A DNA stretch of 40,699 bases from positions 1 through 40,699 of IMG/VR virus record IMGVR_UViG_3300020445_000013; one strand, given 5' to 3'. Source of the DNA: a virus. Position 1 is the stretch's first letter; each line of letters begins with the position of its first letter. A program made the translations under genes and the position numbers. Shown here in pieces: positions 1 to 10,162 of this stretch. The notes under the pieces are model-generated. The model was not told where the DNA came from. It did no database searches and saw only the letters and a list, made by a program, of their open reading frames with translations.

Positions 1-986
1 ACATCACTAGAAATACCAGCGACTGTAGTTACGTTTCCTGATATGCCTGCGACTGTTGTTACATTGGCATTGTTATTAGCGACTGTTGTTACATTTGAAG
101 AAACTCCAGCTACTGTATTAATGTTTGAGCTGTTTGAGTTTACAGCGTTAATATTTGTCTCATTTCCTGCAACACTTGTAACATTAGCTGAGATACCTGC
201 GACTGTTGTTACATTCGCTGAGATACCAGCAACTGTATTAACATTTGCAATATTTGTTCCAACTGTATCTACATTTGTAATATTTGTAGCAACTGTATCT
301 ATTTCTGAAGTTGCTTCGTTTAAGTCATTAGCAGCAGTTTCAATTTCTGAGATAGCTTCGTTTAAATCATTTGCTACAGTTACTACATCAGAAATATTTG
401 TTGCGACTGTATTAACGTTAGCAATATTTCCAGCTACTGTTGTTACATTAGCATTGTTGCCAGCAACAGTTGTAACATTGGCTGAAATTCCAGCGACTGT
501 TGTAACATCGCTTTCAATTCCTGCTACAGTTGTAATGTTTGGAATGTTTGTGGATATGAAGCCTCTGGTTGCTGCATCTGTGTCAGCGGTTGGCGCTGCT
601 ACATTCTTTAGTCTTTTAGATTGTGCATCCCATTGAAAATCTGTGTTATCAATTTTAATCTTATCGCCTGCATCATCGATAGCTTCTTGACCCATGAAGA
701 AAGCTTGAGTTGAATCAGTATCTAAATCTGACTCTGTTAAAACTGAACCTGAAGAATAATCTGTTAATCTTGAAGCCTGACTTGTAGTTCGTCTAATTTC
801 AATTGAGCTAAGGTTGGCAGGAGCTGAGTTAAATGTAAGGGTTGTTCCAGCAGCGTTATAAGTAAAAGCAGTTGTAGCGACACCATTAATCGTAACTGTT
901 ATATCGCCAGCTACTCTGTAACTAAAAGGTATGGAATACGCTGTTGTATTACCATCGCCCGTATAACGGACAAAGCTATTTGCCAT
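1..986 (-). CDS. Tail fibre protein, N-terminal part (continues at 40699)
   Basis: This is the N-terminal 328 codons of a tail fibre that runs off the left edge. The start ATG at 984-986 has a strong AAGGAG ribosome site. Residues 1 to about 150 resemble the T7 gp17 N-terminal domain that anchors the fibre to the tail (MANSFVRYTGDGNTTAYSIP at the start, then an IEIRRTTSQASRLTDY block). From about residue 150 the protein becomes a run of roughly 10-residue repeats built on VAGISxNVTT, probably a trimeric shaft. Joining base 9 of the left end to base 40623 of the right end across the shared 76-bp repeat keeps the frame and gives one protein of about 1082 residues. A candidate phage promoter lies directly upstream at 1006-1030. 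The exact number of repeats is uncertain because the join falls inside repeats. Confidence 0.88.
   Translation of the reverse strand, partial: MANSFVRYTGDGNTTAYSIPFSYRVAGDITVTINGVATTAFTYNAAGTTLTFNSAPANLSSIEIRRTTSQASRLTDYSSGSVLTESDLDTDSTQAFFMGQEAIDDAGDKIKIDNTDFQWDAQSKRLKNVAAPTADTDAATRGFISTNIPNITTVAGIESDVTTVAGISANVTTVAGNNANVTTVAGNIANVNTVATNISDVVTVANDLNEAISEIETAANDLNEATSEIDTVATNITNVDTVGTNIANVNTVAGISANVTTVAGISANVTSVAGNETNINAVNSNSSNINTVAGVSSNVTTVANNNANVTTVAGISGNVTTVAGISSD
9..84. repeat. Terminal 76-bp repeat, left copy
   Basis: Identical to 40624..40699. It lies inside the repeat-coding part of the tail fibre gene and preserves the reading frame, so it looks like an assembly overlap of a circular genome rather than a true viral terminal repeat. 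The eight bases before it (1-8) do not fully match 40616-40623 (three differences), so a genuine internal repeat is also possible. Confidence 0.85.
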
Positions 987-1005
987 TTTATCTCCTTATT
1001 TTTGA

Positions 1006-1030
1006 TTTTTCTTCTAAGAGGGGTACTTTT
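1006..1030 (-). promoter_or_regulatory. Candidate phage RNA polymerase promoter before tail fibre gene
   Basis: Minus-strand AAAAGTACCCCTCTTAGAAG followed by AAAAA, in the 42-base gap between the internal virion protein D stop and the tail fibre start. A nearly identical 25-base site occurs at 15179-15203, and 14 bases (GTACCCCTCTTAGA) recur at 17481-17504. The position matches the T7 phi17 promoter. The assignment rests on repetition and placement only. Confidence 0.65.
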
Positions 1031-4000
1031 AAAAAGATTGCAAGAAATCATCCAAAGCATTCCTTTGAGCTTTGTATATTGACGTGTCTCTTCTCATCCT
1101 CTCATTATATATTTGTGGGAACTCTAAAGACATTTTTTCATAGGCCGCACTTTCAAATTGTCTAACTAAGTTAACAATAACGTCTTGCCTGAAATCAATT
1201 CCCTCTACCACACCTCTACTATTTCCTTCAGGGAGGCGATAAAGTTCACTTCTCTTATGCTTAACTAAATATTCAATAATTTCCTTAAGGGTCATATTGG
1301 CACCTTTATAAGGCAGTCTTATTTCTGATTTAATTTCCATCCATCGGTCATAAGCTGTTTGACCATCATTATTCTTTAAGTCTTTTAAATTAATATCGGT
1401 GTGTTTGTCTTTCTTAGAAGGCTTAACATAATTAATTTCTCTATTCTCAAAGAACTTAGCTGTCTCTGTATTAGCAAATTCTGTCATTGCAAAAGGTGAA
1501 GACCATAATCCACTCTTTCCGCCTAAACCAAACAACCATCCATTTTCTCTATCTATCTTTTCACCAAACATATTCCGTTGAGGCATAACAGCGTCAGGGT
1601 CATCAAAGATACGATAACTATTTATTTGGTCAGTTAACGTCCATAATTCTCTTTGATAATCGTCATTAACTCTATTTATATATCTCATCATTCCTGACAA
1701 TGGAGCAAACTTAAATCCAAATCTTCCTAAGAATAAAGCACTCTTTCGTTCTGGGTCTTTTGTTGTCATTAATCCATCACCTAAGAATAAATCAACAGTC
1801 TCTAACATTCCTTTTGTATAAAATTTAGAAGAGAAGTTTCTTGATAGACTTGTAATAACGCCCATAGAAAGTTCAGTCATTCTGCTTTCTTGGTAAGGAG
1901 TTAAACTTTCATTATGTGCTAAGAATTTGTCTAACGCATGAACCATATCAGCAGCAATTCCAAAAGGTGTGAAGAATGGGTCTAATCTATTTAATGAAAC
2001 GTAGCGCCCATCACTAGTTTTATACGAATAAGGTTTCCATCCTGTATCTTGAGTACGTTGTTTATTCTTACGCCAATCTCTTTCGCCACCTCCTGTTACC
2101 TTTCCATAAATGGCAGCGGTAAAGGCACCAACCCAGATTGCATAACCCATAGTAATTCTTGCATTAGCTTCAGCAGCAGCTTCAGGATTTATATATTCTC
2201 CTGCATTATTTTTCTTAAGCATTTGTTTCATTTGGAATTGATAACGTCCTAAAACGGGAAGGTGTTGAAAGTTCCAACGAATTAAGTTTGAAGGTGTATT
2301 AATGAAGTGAAGACCTAAGGCTCTCGTCCATCTATGTTTAGCGGTAAATGATAATACTGCACCTGTAACTCGGCCTTCCGTTGCTCCTGTAAAAGTTCCA
2401 TCTGCCATTTGTGCTTGAGAAGTTGCAGGTTGAGTGTATGAAGCTTCTCTTGCGTAATGCAATGGGTCGTTTACTTCTAATCTATCTGCTTCAGTTAATC
2501 CTTGAGAACTCATTGAATTATCGAGTCCTTGAATGGAAGTCTTACCTTGACCAGACTCATCCATATATTCAGCAAGATACTTTTGAGCCAACTCTTTATA
2601 TTGTTTGCGGTCTTTAAAACGATTTAATCTACTCCATGCAATATCAGGATGGTCTCTCATTATTCTTGAATTAACTTGCGCTGCAGCTCTAGCTTTGAAT
2701 GTCATTGTTTTTAAGAACTCATCACCTGCAGATAAAACTCTTAATGGAGCTGTTACAGCCCATATAGGAACTGAGGCAACTTTCTGAATGCCTCTACCTA
2801 TAGCTCCACTACCTGTATAAATCTTAACCATTTCATTAAGCCAATTTGCAAGTTGTCCTTGTCGTATGTTTGAGTCATATTTCAAAGCTCTACTATCTAA
2901 TACAGGCCTACCTGCTTTAAAGCTTCTGTAGCCTGACATGACTGCATCCATAAGGTAATAGTATTGATAAATGTAAGTATCTAATGCTTCACCTGCCACA
3001 ATTTTAGCGCGTGCTGAGTCTGTTGGATTTAAGTATGCAGCTCTAAGCAACATAACAAGAGGCTTCCATTGTGTTTGCATTAACCCTGAGGCAATGTTTA
3101 GAATGTGAGTGTCTGGGCTAGAAAGTAAGTTGTTGTTTACATACTCAGCTGCCAAATCCCACCTATTAACTTTTTGAGCATTTTGTAAAGAAAGTATCAT
3201 GTGGTTATCATCATAAATCTTTGCAACAGCTCTCATATAATCTTCAGGGTTTCCTTCTAATTGTTTTGCTATCTTTCCACCTTCAGGCATAACCAATAGC
3301 TCTATTGCTTTCTCTTTATCTACAGCCTGTCTTTGTGATGCAAGAGCTGTTGATATTTGTCTTTGAGCTGACTTTTGTATAATTAATAAATTCATTACAA
3401 GTTCTCTGTATTGTTGAAACTCAGTAATGTATTTTTGCTTATCGACATTATTAAGACTAATGTCATCAAGTTGTCGAGCAGTCTTAATCATAGAGTCTGC
3501 ATGCTTCTTAATAAGCTGGCGCATAGCCAACATATTTGCAGCAATGTTTGTATTTCCAATTTCTTTAATTTGTTTAACTAAAGCGTCAGGGTCTAAACCA
3601 GCAATAGCTGCTTCTTCTCTAATTGTTTGGAAGTTTTGTTTTGCTACATCTTCATCCATTAACTTCTTAAGCTCAATGGAGTGTTGTCTTATTAATTCAA
3701 CGGGAGTGTGGTCTTCGTCTCCTTCAGCCCAACGTTTAAAGTTAAAAGGTTCTTTAGGAGGCTTACCAAAAGGTAGCCTAGCGTTTTCTCGTAATTTTTT
3801 TATGTAGTCGGATGTATCTTTAGGTTCAATCTTGTTGTATTTTCTTATCCTTGCAATTTCTTCAGCAGATTTATTCTTATACATTCCACCTTTAGGTTTA
3901 ACTTCAGCTAAATCACTAAACAATCTTTTCCCTCTTAATTCATCAAATCCGTAATTATGAATGTCTTGTAAATTCTTAACTGTATTCTTTCTTTGTCCTC

Positions 4001-4793
4001 TTAAAGCAAGTTTAAATCCTCCTGCTGAGAAAGCCCCACCGAATAGTGTTCCCATTCCAAAACCAAACGCTGTATTTAATCCTAATCTTTTAATACTAAA
4101 TTCATCTTCAACGCCTGTCTCTATTGCCGTCATTTGAAGCATTGTGTCTTGAGTGCCTGAAATCATTCCTGAGAAAAGTCCTTCCCACATTCCACCTCTG
4201 GCAATTGCACTTCCTAATGCTTTCTTATTTGCTTTATAAGTAAGTTTTTTAATAAGTTGTTCGTCAATCTCTTTAGCAATCTTTCCTCTTAAAGCATTTC
4301 TTAATTGTCTTCTGTATTCATTTTTAGCTACTTGTCCTCCAACACCAACACCTATTAAATTTAATGGGTCGGCTAACATGGCTCCGCCAAAATCCATCAA
4401 CCATTGGCCAAAGTTCCTATTAGGGTCATCCCAAAAACTAGGGAGGTTTTGATAGACTTTATTAATTTCAGAAAATTGTCTTAAGCGGTCTGGATTATTT
4501 TCACCTAAAACTTGAGAAAGTTCTTTTCCAATCGAAACTGTATTGAAATTTCTCCACGTTCTATCTGAATAAAAATAATCTATTACATCGGCATCATTAT
4601 CATATTTGAAATCTTCTCCATCTCGGTAGGTATAATAATCTTTAAGATTTGAAATGAAGTTTCTGTCTTGAAGTTTCATTAAGGAAGTTATTTTATCTTC
4701 CTCTTCTTGGGCTTGTCCTGCAGTACCTGAATACGGTAATCCTGTTTGACTTTCAAAATAATCATCGTAGGACTGCTCCCACCATTCAGCCAT
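1029..4793 (-). CDS. Internal virion protein D (T7 gp16-like)
   Basis: A very large protein (1254 residues) at the position where T7 encodes gp16, the internal core protein ejected into the host to form part of the DNA-entry conduit. It begins MAEWWEQSYDDYFESQTGLP. It has several Ala/Gly-rich stretches that could contact membrane (for example around residues 150 and 235) and long charged helical regions. I do not see an N-terminal lytic transglycosylase domain like that of T7 gp16, so cell-wall cutting during entry may be done by another protein or not at all. It overlaps the upstream gene by one base (TAATG), showing translational coupling. Family assignment is by size and order; sequence similarity to T7 itself is weak by eye. 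Confidence 0.75.
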   Translation of the reverse strand: MAEWWEQSYDDYFESQTGLPYSGTAGQAQEEEDKITSLMKLQDRNFISNLKDYYTYRDGEDFKYDNDADVIDYFYSDRTWRNFNTVSIGKELSQVLGENNPDRLRQFSEINKVYQNLPSFWDDPNRNFGQWLMDFGGAMLADPLNLIGVGVGGQVAKNEYRRQLRNALRGKIAKEIDEQLIKKLTYKANKKALGSAIARGGMWEGLFSGMISGTQDTMLQMTAIETGVEDEFSIKRLGLNTAFGFGMGTLFGGAFSAGGFKLALRGQRKNTVKNLQDIHNYGFDELRGKRLFSDLAEVKPKGGMYKNKSAEEIARIRKYNKIEPKDTSDYIKKLRENARLPFGKPPKEPFNFKRWAEGDEDHTPVELIRQHSIELKKLMDEDVAKQNFQTIREEAAIAGLDPDALVKQIKEIGNTNIAANMLAMRQLIKKHADSMIKTARQLDDISLNNVDKQKYITEFQQYRELVMNLLIIQKSAQRQISTALASQRQAVDKEKAIELLVMPEGGKIAKQLEGNPEDYMRAVAKIYDDNHMILSLQNAQKVNRWDLAAEYVNNNLLSSPDTHILNIASGLMQTQWKPLVMLLRAAYLNPTDSARAKIVAGEALDTYIYQYYYLMDAVMSGYRSFKAGRPVLDSRALKYDSNIRQGQLANWLNEMVKIYTGSGAIGRGIQKVASVPIWAVTAPLRVLSAGDEFLKTMTFKARAAAQVNSRIMRDHPDIAWSRLNRFKDRKQYKELAQKYLAEYMDESGQGKTSIQGLDNSMSSQGLTEADRLEVNDPLHYAREASYTQPATSQAQMADGTFTGATEGRVTGAVLSFTAKHRWTRALGLHFINTPSNLIRWNFQHLPVLGRYQFQMKQMLKKNNAGEYINPEAAAEANARITMGYAIWVGAFTAAIYGKVTGGGERDWRKNKQRTQDTGWKPYSYKTSDGRYVSLNRLDPFFTPFGIAADMVHALDKFLAHNESLTPYQESRMTELSMGVITSLSRNFSSKFYTKGMLETVDLFLGDGLMTTKDPERKSALFLGRFGFKFAPLSGMMRYINRVNDDYQRELWTLTDQINSYRIFDDPDAVMPQRNMFGEKIDRENGWLFGLGGKSGLWSSPFAMTEFANTETAKFFENREINYVKPSKKDKHTDINLKDLKNNDGQTAYDRWMEIKSEIRLPYKGANMTLKEIIEYLVKHKRSELYRLPEGNSRGVVEGIDFRQDVIVNLVRQFESAAYEKMSLEFPQIYNERMRRDTSIYKAQRNALDDFLQSF

Positions 4794-6694
4794 TATTGAT
4801 TAGCCCTTCTGTATTGAGCCAATGCTTGTTGTAAGTAGTGTGGTTCAATGCCTAATGCTTGAGATAAATTAAAACGCATTATCTCATTATCTCCTGCCAT
4901 TAATCGGTCTAAGAAAATATTTACATTATCTTGAAGATAAGAAGGGAGTTGGTCTAATACTGCACTAGCTATTTGTGGATACACATTTTCTGCCATCCAA
5001 GCATCCATTTGTATTCTTTGTTGTACAGGGTCTCCTTGTATTCCTTCGAGTGAAGCTTGCGCCTGAGACATTAAATCTTCCATATCAAAAGTCATAGCTG
5101 GAGTTGCTACTATTTGATTAACGACTTCATTAAAGGTTGTTTGGTTTTGAGCTAAGTCATCATCAAGAGCCTTCACTTCTTGGAAAGGTTGCATTTGAGG
5201 GTCAGCTAGTTGTGCATTACTGAACATCTTAACAACATGGTCTCCTAAAGAGTTCATAAATTGTCTTCTGTACTCTTGCGACATAGGAGTATCTGGGTTT
5301 TCTAATTTCCAATTAATTTCTTCTTGAAGGATTGTTGACTGAATATAGAAGTTAGCATTCCTTGCAGCATCCTTATAGTTTGGAGACAGCATCCCATTAA
5401 TGAAGAATGATTTTTCAATGGCTCCTAAAATTTCTGTCGTGCCTCTACTGTAGGTGTCATTACTCCAATAAATAGGTTCTTCATTAGTTTTACTTCTTTG
5501 GTGAGCATCTCCCCATGCAGCCATAGCAGAAGGGAAGAAATCAAGTGGGAAGTTTCCTGTTTCAAAGTCTTTAAGTAATTGTCCAACATCATATCCATAT
5601 TCCCCATTAGAAATTCCCATTAAGAATGATAATTTAGCTTCATCAGAAACTTTGCTATCTCTTTCAATATCAATTAGTCGTTGAAAGGTCGCAACACTTG
5701 TAGGGTCAATAAGTTGTAGTTGGTTTACAATGTCTCTAACATTCTCAGGATTATCTAAATCAGTTTTAGTAAACGCTGTTATAAATAAATCTTTTATTTG
5801 GTTTTGTTCTTCCCAACTCTCTCTTTGTAATGCATGACTTTCAAATTGGAATCTACGTGCGCCAATATCATTGAAAAGTTTAGCCACATCTTCTCTATTA
5901 GTGCTTTTAAGAGAACCTAGCTGTTGTCCTTTTGCCCCTATGCCTCTATCAGTCGTAAGGATTAGCATTGCTTTATCGAAATCCTCAATACTTGTAGCAT
6001 TCATTAATAGAACTCTTGCGTTTTGCATGGCAAGTTCGTTCATCTCATCTGTAGTAAAGAAATAATTTTCTTTTCCATCTGTGCTTGGTAGTTGGGAATG
6101 AAGCGATGCAATTGTTGGCCAATAGTCTTCCATATCAGTAACAGTTGCGTTTAAGAAAGTGATTGCTGATTGAAATTTCTTCTCTTGAGCTTTGTCAGCT
6201 CTATTTTGTGCATCTTGTAGATATTGGTTTGAAGCCCAATCATTAAAAGCTACTGCGTAGCCATGTCTGTAAGAAGAACTCTTTCCAGATAAATCAGGAG
6301 TATATTGTGAGTAAAATTCATTTAAGGTTTGGGTTTCATAATCGTATGAGTCTTGGTTTTTAATTATATTGTTAATTACATCTCCAGCAGCAAAACGCCC
6401 TACATTGCCATCAACAACAGACACCGCCCACTTATTAGAAAGTATAGGGTCTTCACCTGATAGAATGTATGCCTGTAATTCTTCAGGAGATTTTGTAGTA
6501 CGAAGATATTCTAAATGTTCTTCTGCTTTTTTTACCTTATCATCCTTGTAAGCCGCCATAGCTTGCGGAACGGATTCCTCTAAATCTCTTAAAGATTTAA
6601 CAAGAGACGAAAGTTCATTTTCTCTTCCAGCGTTAACTCGTCCAGCAAAAGTTGAACCCATGTATTTATTTGTAACAGGTGATTTGTAAGCCAT
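4793..6694 (-). CDS. Internal virion protein C (T7 gp15-like)
   Basis: A 633-residue protein in the gp15 position, between the gp14-like and gp16-like genes, coupled to both neighbours by one-base overlaps. In T7 this protein builds the inner core with gp14 and gp16 and is ejected with the DNA to form a channel across the periplasm. The sequence is mostly predicted alpha-helical, rich in Gln, Asn and Asp, with no signal peptide or membrane segment that I can see. The N-terminus (MAYKSPVTNKYMGSTFAG) is followed by a helical charged region. Assignment is based on synteny and length; no catalytic motif is visible. Confidence 0.72.
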   Translation of the reverse strand: MAYKSPVTNKYMGSTFAGRVNAGRENELSSLVKSLRDLEESVPQAMAAYKDDKVKKAEEHLEYLRTTKSPEELQAYILSGEDPILSNKWAVSVVDGNVGRFAAGDVINNIIKNQDSYDYETQTLNEFYSQYTPDLSGKSSSYRHGYAVAFNDWASNQYLQDAQNRADKAQEKKFQSAITFLNATVTDMEDYWPTIASLHSQLPSTDGKENYFFTTDEMNELAMQNARVLLMNATSIEDFDKAMLILTTDRGIGAKGQQLGSLKSTNREDVAKLFNDIGARRFQFESHALQRESWEEQNQIKDLFITAFTKTDLDNPENVRDIVNQLQLIDPTSVATFQRLIDIERDSKVSDEAKLSFLMGISNGEYGYDVGQLLKDFETGNFPLDFFPSAMAAWGDAHQRSKTNEEPIYWSNDTYSRGTTEILGAIEKSFFINGMLSPNYKDAARNANFYIQSTILQEEINWKLENPDTPMSQEYRRQFMNSLGDHVVKMFSNAQLADPQMQPFQEVKALDDDLAQNQTTFNEVVNQIVATPAMTFDMEDLMSQAQASLEGIQGDPVQQRIQMDAWMAENVYPQIASAVLDQLPSYLQDNVNIFLDRLMAGDNEIMRFNLSQALGIEPHYLQQALAQYRRANQ

Positions 6695-7197
6695 TATGAT
6701 TGTATTGCCTTTCCTGTTGCATAGCCTTCCGCACCTGCTGAAGCAGTTCTGATTAATAAATCAGTTGTGTTCGGCATATAAACGGGAGCAATGTTATTAT
6801 AAATTCTCTGCATATTTGCATAAGCATCTTTTCGTTGATTGTTTAGCGCGTACATATCGCCTTCAAATGCAAAAGCAATATCGCTATACTCTTGGTCAAA
6901 AACAACGCCTACGTCTTGTTGAACTCTTAATGGGTTTCCAAATCCCATGTTCAACGCTTTAGCAGAATCTTTTCTTGCTTTAGCCTTAGACTTAAATTCT
7001 TCAAGTGATTTTTCTCTTGCAGCTAAACCTCTCTCAGTTTCTATCTTGGATAAATCATTTAGATAAGCTTGGTCTGCGTGCCTACGTGTCTTATAATCAG
7101 CATAAGCTTGATTAGAGGCTTGTTGGCGGTCTGATTGCCAACTAGAGGCAGCACTAACTACCTTTAGTCCCATGACCGCAGCTTCAACACTACACAT
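6694..7197 (-). CDS. Internal virion protein B (T7 gp14-like)
   Basis: A 167-residue protein with an Ala-rich N-terminus (MCSVEAAVMGLKVVSAASSW), a long charged coiled-coil-like centre rich in Ala, Lys, Glu and Arg, and a C-terminus ending GYATGKAIQS. This matches the layout of T7 gp14, the inner-core protein thought to form the outer-membrane pore during genome ejection. It lies between the gp13-like and gp15-like genes with one-base overlaps on both sides. Like three small proteins near 14.2-15.0 kb it begins Met-Cys, which may be chance. Assignment is by order, size and composition. Confidence 0.75.
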   Translation of the reverse strand: MCSVEAAVMGLKVVSAASSWQSDRQQASNQAYADYKTRRHADQAYLNDLSKIETERGLAAREKSLEEFKSKAKARKDSAKALNMGFGNPLRVQQDVGVVFDQEYSDIAFAFEGDMYALNNQRKDAYANMQRIYNNIAPVYMPNTTDLLIRTASAGAEGYATGKAIQS

Positions 7198-7670
7198 TAT
7201 TTCATCTCCTTTATCATTAATAAAAATGGTATTTTAGTATGACCATATTCTGGGAACTCTTCTTTAGGTTCAAAACCTAAAAACTGTAACCACTTAAGGG
7301 AAACCCAATTTCTTTTATCAACAAAGTTGTAAAGATAATTGTAACCTTTCCCCATAGTGGAAACCCAATACGGGCATTCTTTTAAAAATTGTTTTTTATG
7401 TTTTAGTAAAATATCACTAGAAAGTAACCAAGCGCATCCATACTCAGGGTCAACAGAAGGAACACATCCAAACATTCCAACTACCCCTTCATTGCCTGTT
7501 CCTACAATTGAATAGTTACGTGCTTCTTTAATTGTAAAAGGCGTAACTAAAGCTTCAAGTGGGCTTATTTTATCTGAAGCATATATTTCTTCTCTATCTT
7601 GCTTCCTCATAATCTTTGACAAAACAAGAACATCTCCAAGTTCGGCTCCCCGAACATAAGCGACTTCCAT
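7197..7670 (-). CDS. Internal virion protein A / GNAT-like (T7 gp13-like)
   Basis: A 157-residue protein in the position of T7 gp13, directly after tail tube B and before the gp14-like protein. The order of features (an early VxxS helix, a GVVGMFGCVP strand, an AWLLSSDILLKHKKQFLK segment, then NYVDKRN-like and WLQFLGFEP motifs near the end) follows an N-acetyltransferase-like fold, which is also recognised in T7 gp13. The final part, where a new residence such as LKWLQFLGF precedes the last strand, is typical of GNAT proteins. Whether it has enzymatic activity is unknown; in T7 the homologue is needed for virion assembly. Confidence 0.75.
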   Translation of the reverse strand: MEVAYVRGAELGDVLVLSKIMRKQDREEIYASDKISPLEALVTPFTIKEARNYSIVGTGNEGVVGMFGCVPSVDPEYGCAWLLSSDILLKHKKQFLKECPYWVSTMGKGYNYLYNFVDKRNWVSLKWLQFLGFEPKEEFPEYGHTKIPFLLMIKEMK

Positions 7671-10162
7671 TAAATACGTCTTGACCTTCTGTGATAGAAA
7701 CCTTCAACCTCTGCTTGCGTAATATGAACGGGTAAATGACTGTTATTAGTAATAACGCAATCAAAGTCTGTATTACGAGCAGCAATAGGAACTCTTAACT
7801 GACCAGATATAATTGGAGGAGCATCAATAACTGAAGCTGTATCACCAACTACGTATCCTGTCATTTCAGATACATCCGCAGGTCTGTCCTTTGGTGTAAT
7901 TGTAACTTTAAAATATCCTGAATCGTTATAGTCGAAAGTAATAGTTCTTATTTGGTATCGCCCTGAGCTAATCGCTAATCTTCCTCTACCTGTATCTTCT
8001 CTCACATACTGAGGAGATAGTGTGTAAGTTGAAATAAAGGGCACTCCAATAAATACGTTTGTTACATTAGCTGGGACTGTATAATCTGAACCCGTTGTAT
8101 TTGTGGCTTCGTAGTTAATGCCTGTTGCTTGGTCAACAGCAACTAAACCTGCTTTAACTCCATACGGAGAAGTAAAAGTTGATAAACCTGTCGCTGCATC
8201 ATAAGTTGCACCTACAGAGGCTTTTAAATCTAAATACACTTTAAAAGTTAAACTTGTTTCTTTTAGGTTTTGTAAATCTATTTTTAATAGTTTTGTTGTT
8301 TGGCCTTCAGAAGCCATAACATATAAATAAGATTCAAAGCTTACAGCTCCTAAAATCTTAACACCTGAAAATTCCCATTTACTCCATGCTGTTTGTACTT
8401 TCTCTCCTTTATCAAAGAAGTATTTGTAAATATAAATTGTATCAGCATTGGTAGCTGTAACATCTGAACCAACAGTATAAGGAGCTGTTTGTGCATCGTC
8501 TGTATCGTGGCAAAGAATAAATAAAGTATCTTCAATATTGTTACTTACAATTTGATAAGCATTCTTTGGAATTAAAGTTTGAACAGCAACTGTTATATCA
8601 ATTCCATCATTAGTTAATGTATCATCATCTGAATAATATTCTCTAATTGCTGTGTTGTTGTTTCGTGGTTGTGCGAAATAAGCAAACCTACCAGCAGCAA
8701 CAGGTTGAACGGAGTCGTCATGTTCAAATGTAGAAACTGCATTTAAGATTGCAGTTGTTGGTGTAATTGAATCTCCTGCTGTATCTAACTTAAACTGTTG
8801 GGTATCAGAAAATAAAAGTAGTGTTTCATTAAAGGCTACAGAGTTCTTAAGTGTATTAACTTGAGTACCTGAAGCAGCAATATCAATTGGGTCAGTATCT
8901 AAAACCTGAGTAACAGTTGTTGCAAAGAAATTAAAGAAACCTGCATTCTCAGTAAATACTAAATTCTCTCCTGATAAAAACCCTAGTCTGTTTTTATAAA
9001 ATGTTAAATTCTCAATAGGTTTCCCTATAAATGATGGATTAGGATTAGTAGAAGTGTCTCCACAAACTCTATCCGTCCAACTTAATTTTTGAAAAGTAAA
9101 TGTTCCATTGTTGTTGTTAATGAGAGCATGAGGCATTGTTGAATCATCAACACCTAAACTTGTGTTTGGAGCAATTGTCTCTGACCAAACTCCATTACCT
9201 TTAAACTCCACAAAGTAATCAGTTAAGGTATCTCCTTCATCACCTGTAACTTTAATCTTAACTCCTGTCTTTCCATAATAAGGAAGACGTGTGAAATCTT
9301 GTATTTCATCTTTAATAACATACATTGCCAAGTTACCTTGACCATCTGCGGTTTCAATCGTGTAACTAGCATTGCCATCTGTAGGCTTTCCATAAATAAC
9401 GGAGTCGTAACTTTCAAAAGTAAATTCAGCAGTAATTTCTGCGTAGTTTGCTAGTCCCTGTGTTGTTGATAATGTAGCTCCTGTATCAGTACGAATTGTT
9501 TTAAAACCTATCTGTGAAGCAGCTGCGTCCCAATGTGTACTTGAAGTACCATTTAATAAAATATCTTTAATTTTGTTTGTATCTCTAAAAGCACTATCAG
9601 TTGTAGCATCATTACCTGAAGGCATTTGAAAGATAACAGCTATGTCATAAGCTATATCTGGATGGCCTACTGTAACTTTATATTCCAAACCATATTGTGA
9701 TTTAGCAACATAGATTAAAAATTCTTCTACCTTTGCTGCACTTGTATTTGAATCTGCAACAGGTGTAATACTTTTGTTTGCAATGAAGGTGTAGTCAGCA
9801 ACACTTACACAATGAAAATCATTTCTAGGGTTTGTAGAAGTTAAATAAGTATTTCCATCAGGATAACTAACAGTCTTCTCAGCTCCGTTTAAATCCCAAA
9901 CTCTTACTCCTTGATTATAAAATGCACATATAAATCTATTATCTGCATCTCTATTAATATTCCAAAACTTCATTGTGTTTGGAAATACTTCGTTGTTATC
10001 AAGAGTAGATACGTATTCCAACGGAGGTCTTTTGGTTAACCCTTCAACAATATTATTCTGGAAATTAATTTGGTCGGTACCTTGATTAATACCTCTTTGT
10101 GTTGGAGTTTGCTCACTAAGACCATTTAAAAAGTTAGGTATAGTTTGTGAAACTACAGGCAT
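7670..10162 (-). CDS. Tail tubular protein B / nozzle (T7 gp12-like)
   Basis: An 830-residue protein that starts MPVVSQTIPNFLNGLSEQTP. This N-terminus, with a later NNIVEGLTKRPPLEYV segment, is a close pattern match to the gp12 family, which forms the nozzle of the short non-contractile tail. The centre is beta-rich (many TTxT and DxxT stretches), as expected for the propeller-like nozzle protein. It overlaps the tail tube A stop by one base and is followed directly by the gp13-like gene, the standard T7 order. Confidence 0.92.
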   Translation of the reverse strand: MPVVSQTIPNFLNGLSEQTPTQRGINQGTDQINFQNNIVEGLTKRPPLEYVSTLDNNEVFPNTMKFWNINRDADNRFICAFYNQGVRVWDLNGAEKTVSYPDGNTYLTSTNPRNDFHCVSVADYTFIANKSITPVADSNTSAAKVEEFLIYVAKSQYGLEYKVTVGHPDIAYDIAVIFQMPSGNDATTDSAFRDTNKIKDILLNGTSSTHWDAAASQIGFKTIRTDTGATLSTTQGLANYAEITAEFTFESYDSVIYGKPTDGNASYTIETADGQGNLAMYVIKDEIQDFTRLPYYGKTGVKIKVTGDEGDTLTDYFVEFKGNGVWSETIAPNTSLGVDDSTMPHALINNNNGTFTFQKLSWTDRVCGDTSTNPNPSFIGKPIENLTFYKNRLGFLSGENLVFTENAGFFNFFATTVTQVLDTDPIDIAASGTQVNTLKNSVAFNETLLLFSDTQQFKLDTAGDSITPTTAILNAVSTFEHDDSVQPVAAGRFAYFAQPRNNNTAIREYYSDDDTLTNDGIDITVAVQTLIPKNAYQIVSNNIEDTLFILCHDTDDAQTAPYTVGSDVTATNADTIYIYKYFFDKGEKVQTAWSKWEFSGVKILGAVSFESYLYVMASEGQTTKLLKIDLQNLKETSLTFKVYLDLKASVGATYDAATGLSTFTSPYGVKAGLVAVDQATGINYEATNTTGSDYTVPANVTNVFIGVPFISTYTLSPQYVREDTGRGRLAISSGRYQIRTITFDYNDSGYFKVTITPKDRPADVSEMTGYVVGDTASVIDAPPIISGQLRVPIAARNTDFDCVITNNSHLPVHITQAEVEGFYHRRSRRI

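Noticed and set aside
43-636. Plus-strand ORF of 197 codons rich in PATVVT repeats
   Set aside because: It is the antisense of the VAGIS repeats of the tail fibre gene; no ribosome site, and everything else is on the minus strand.
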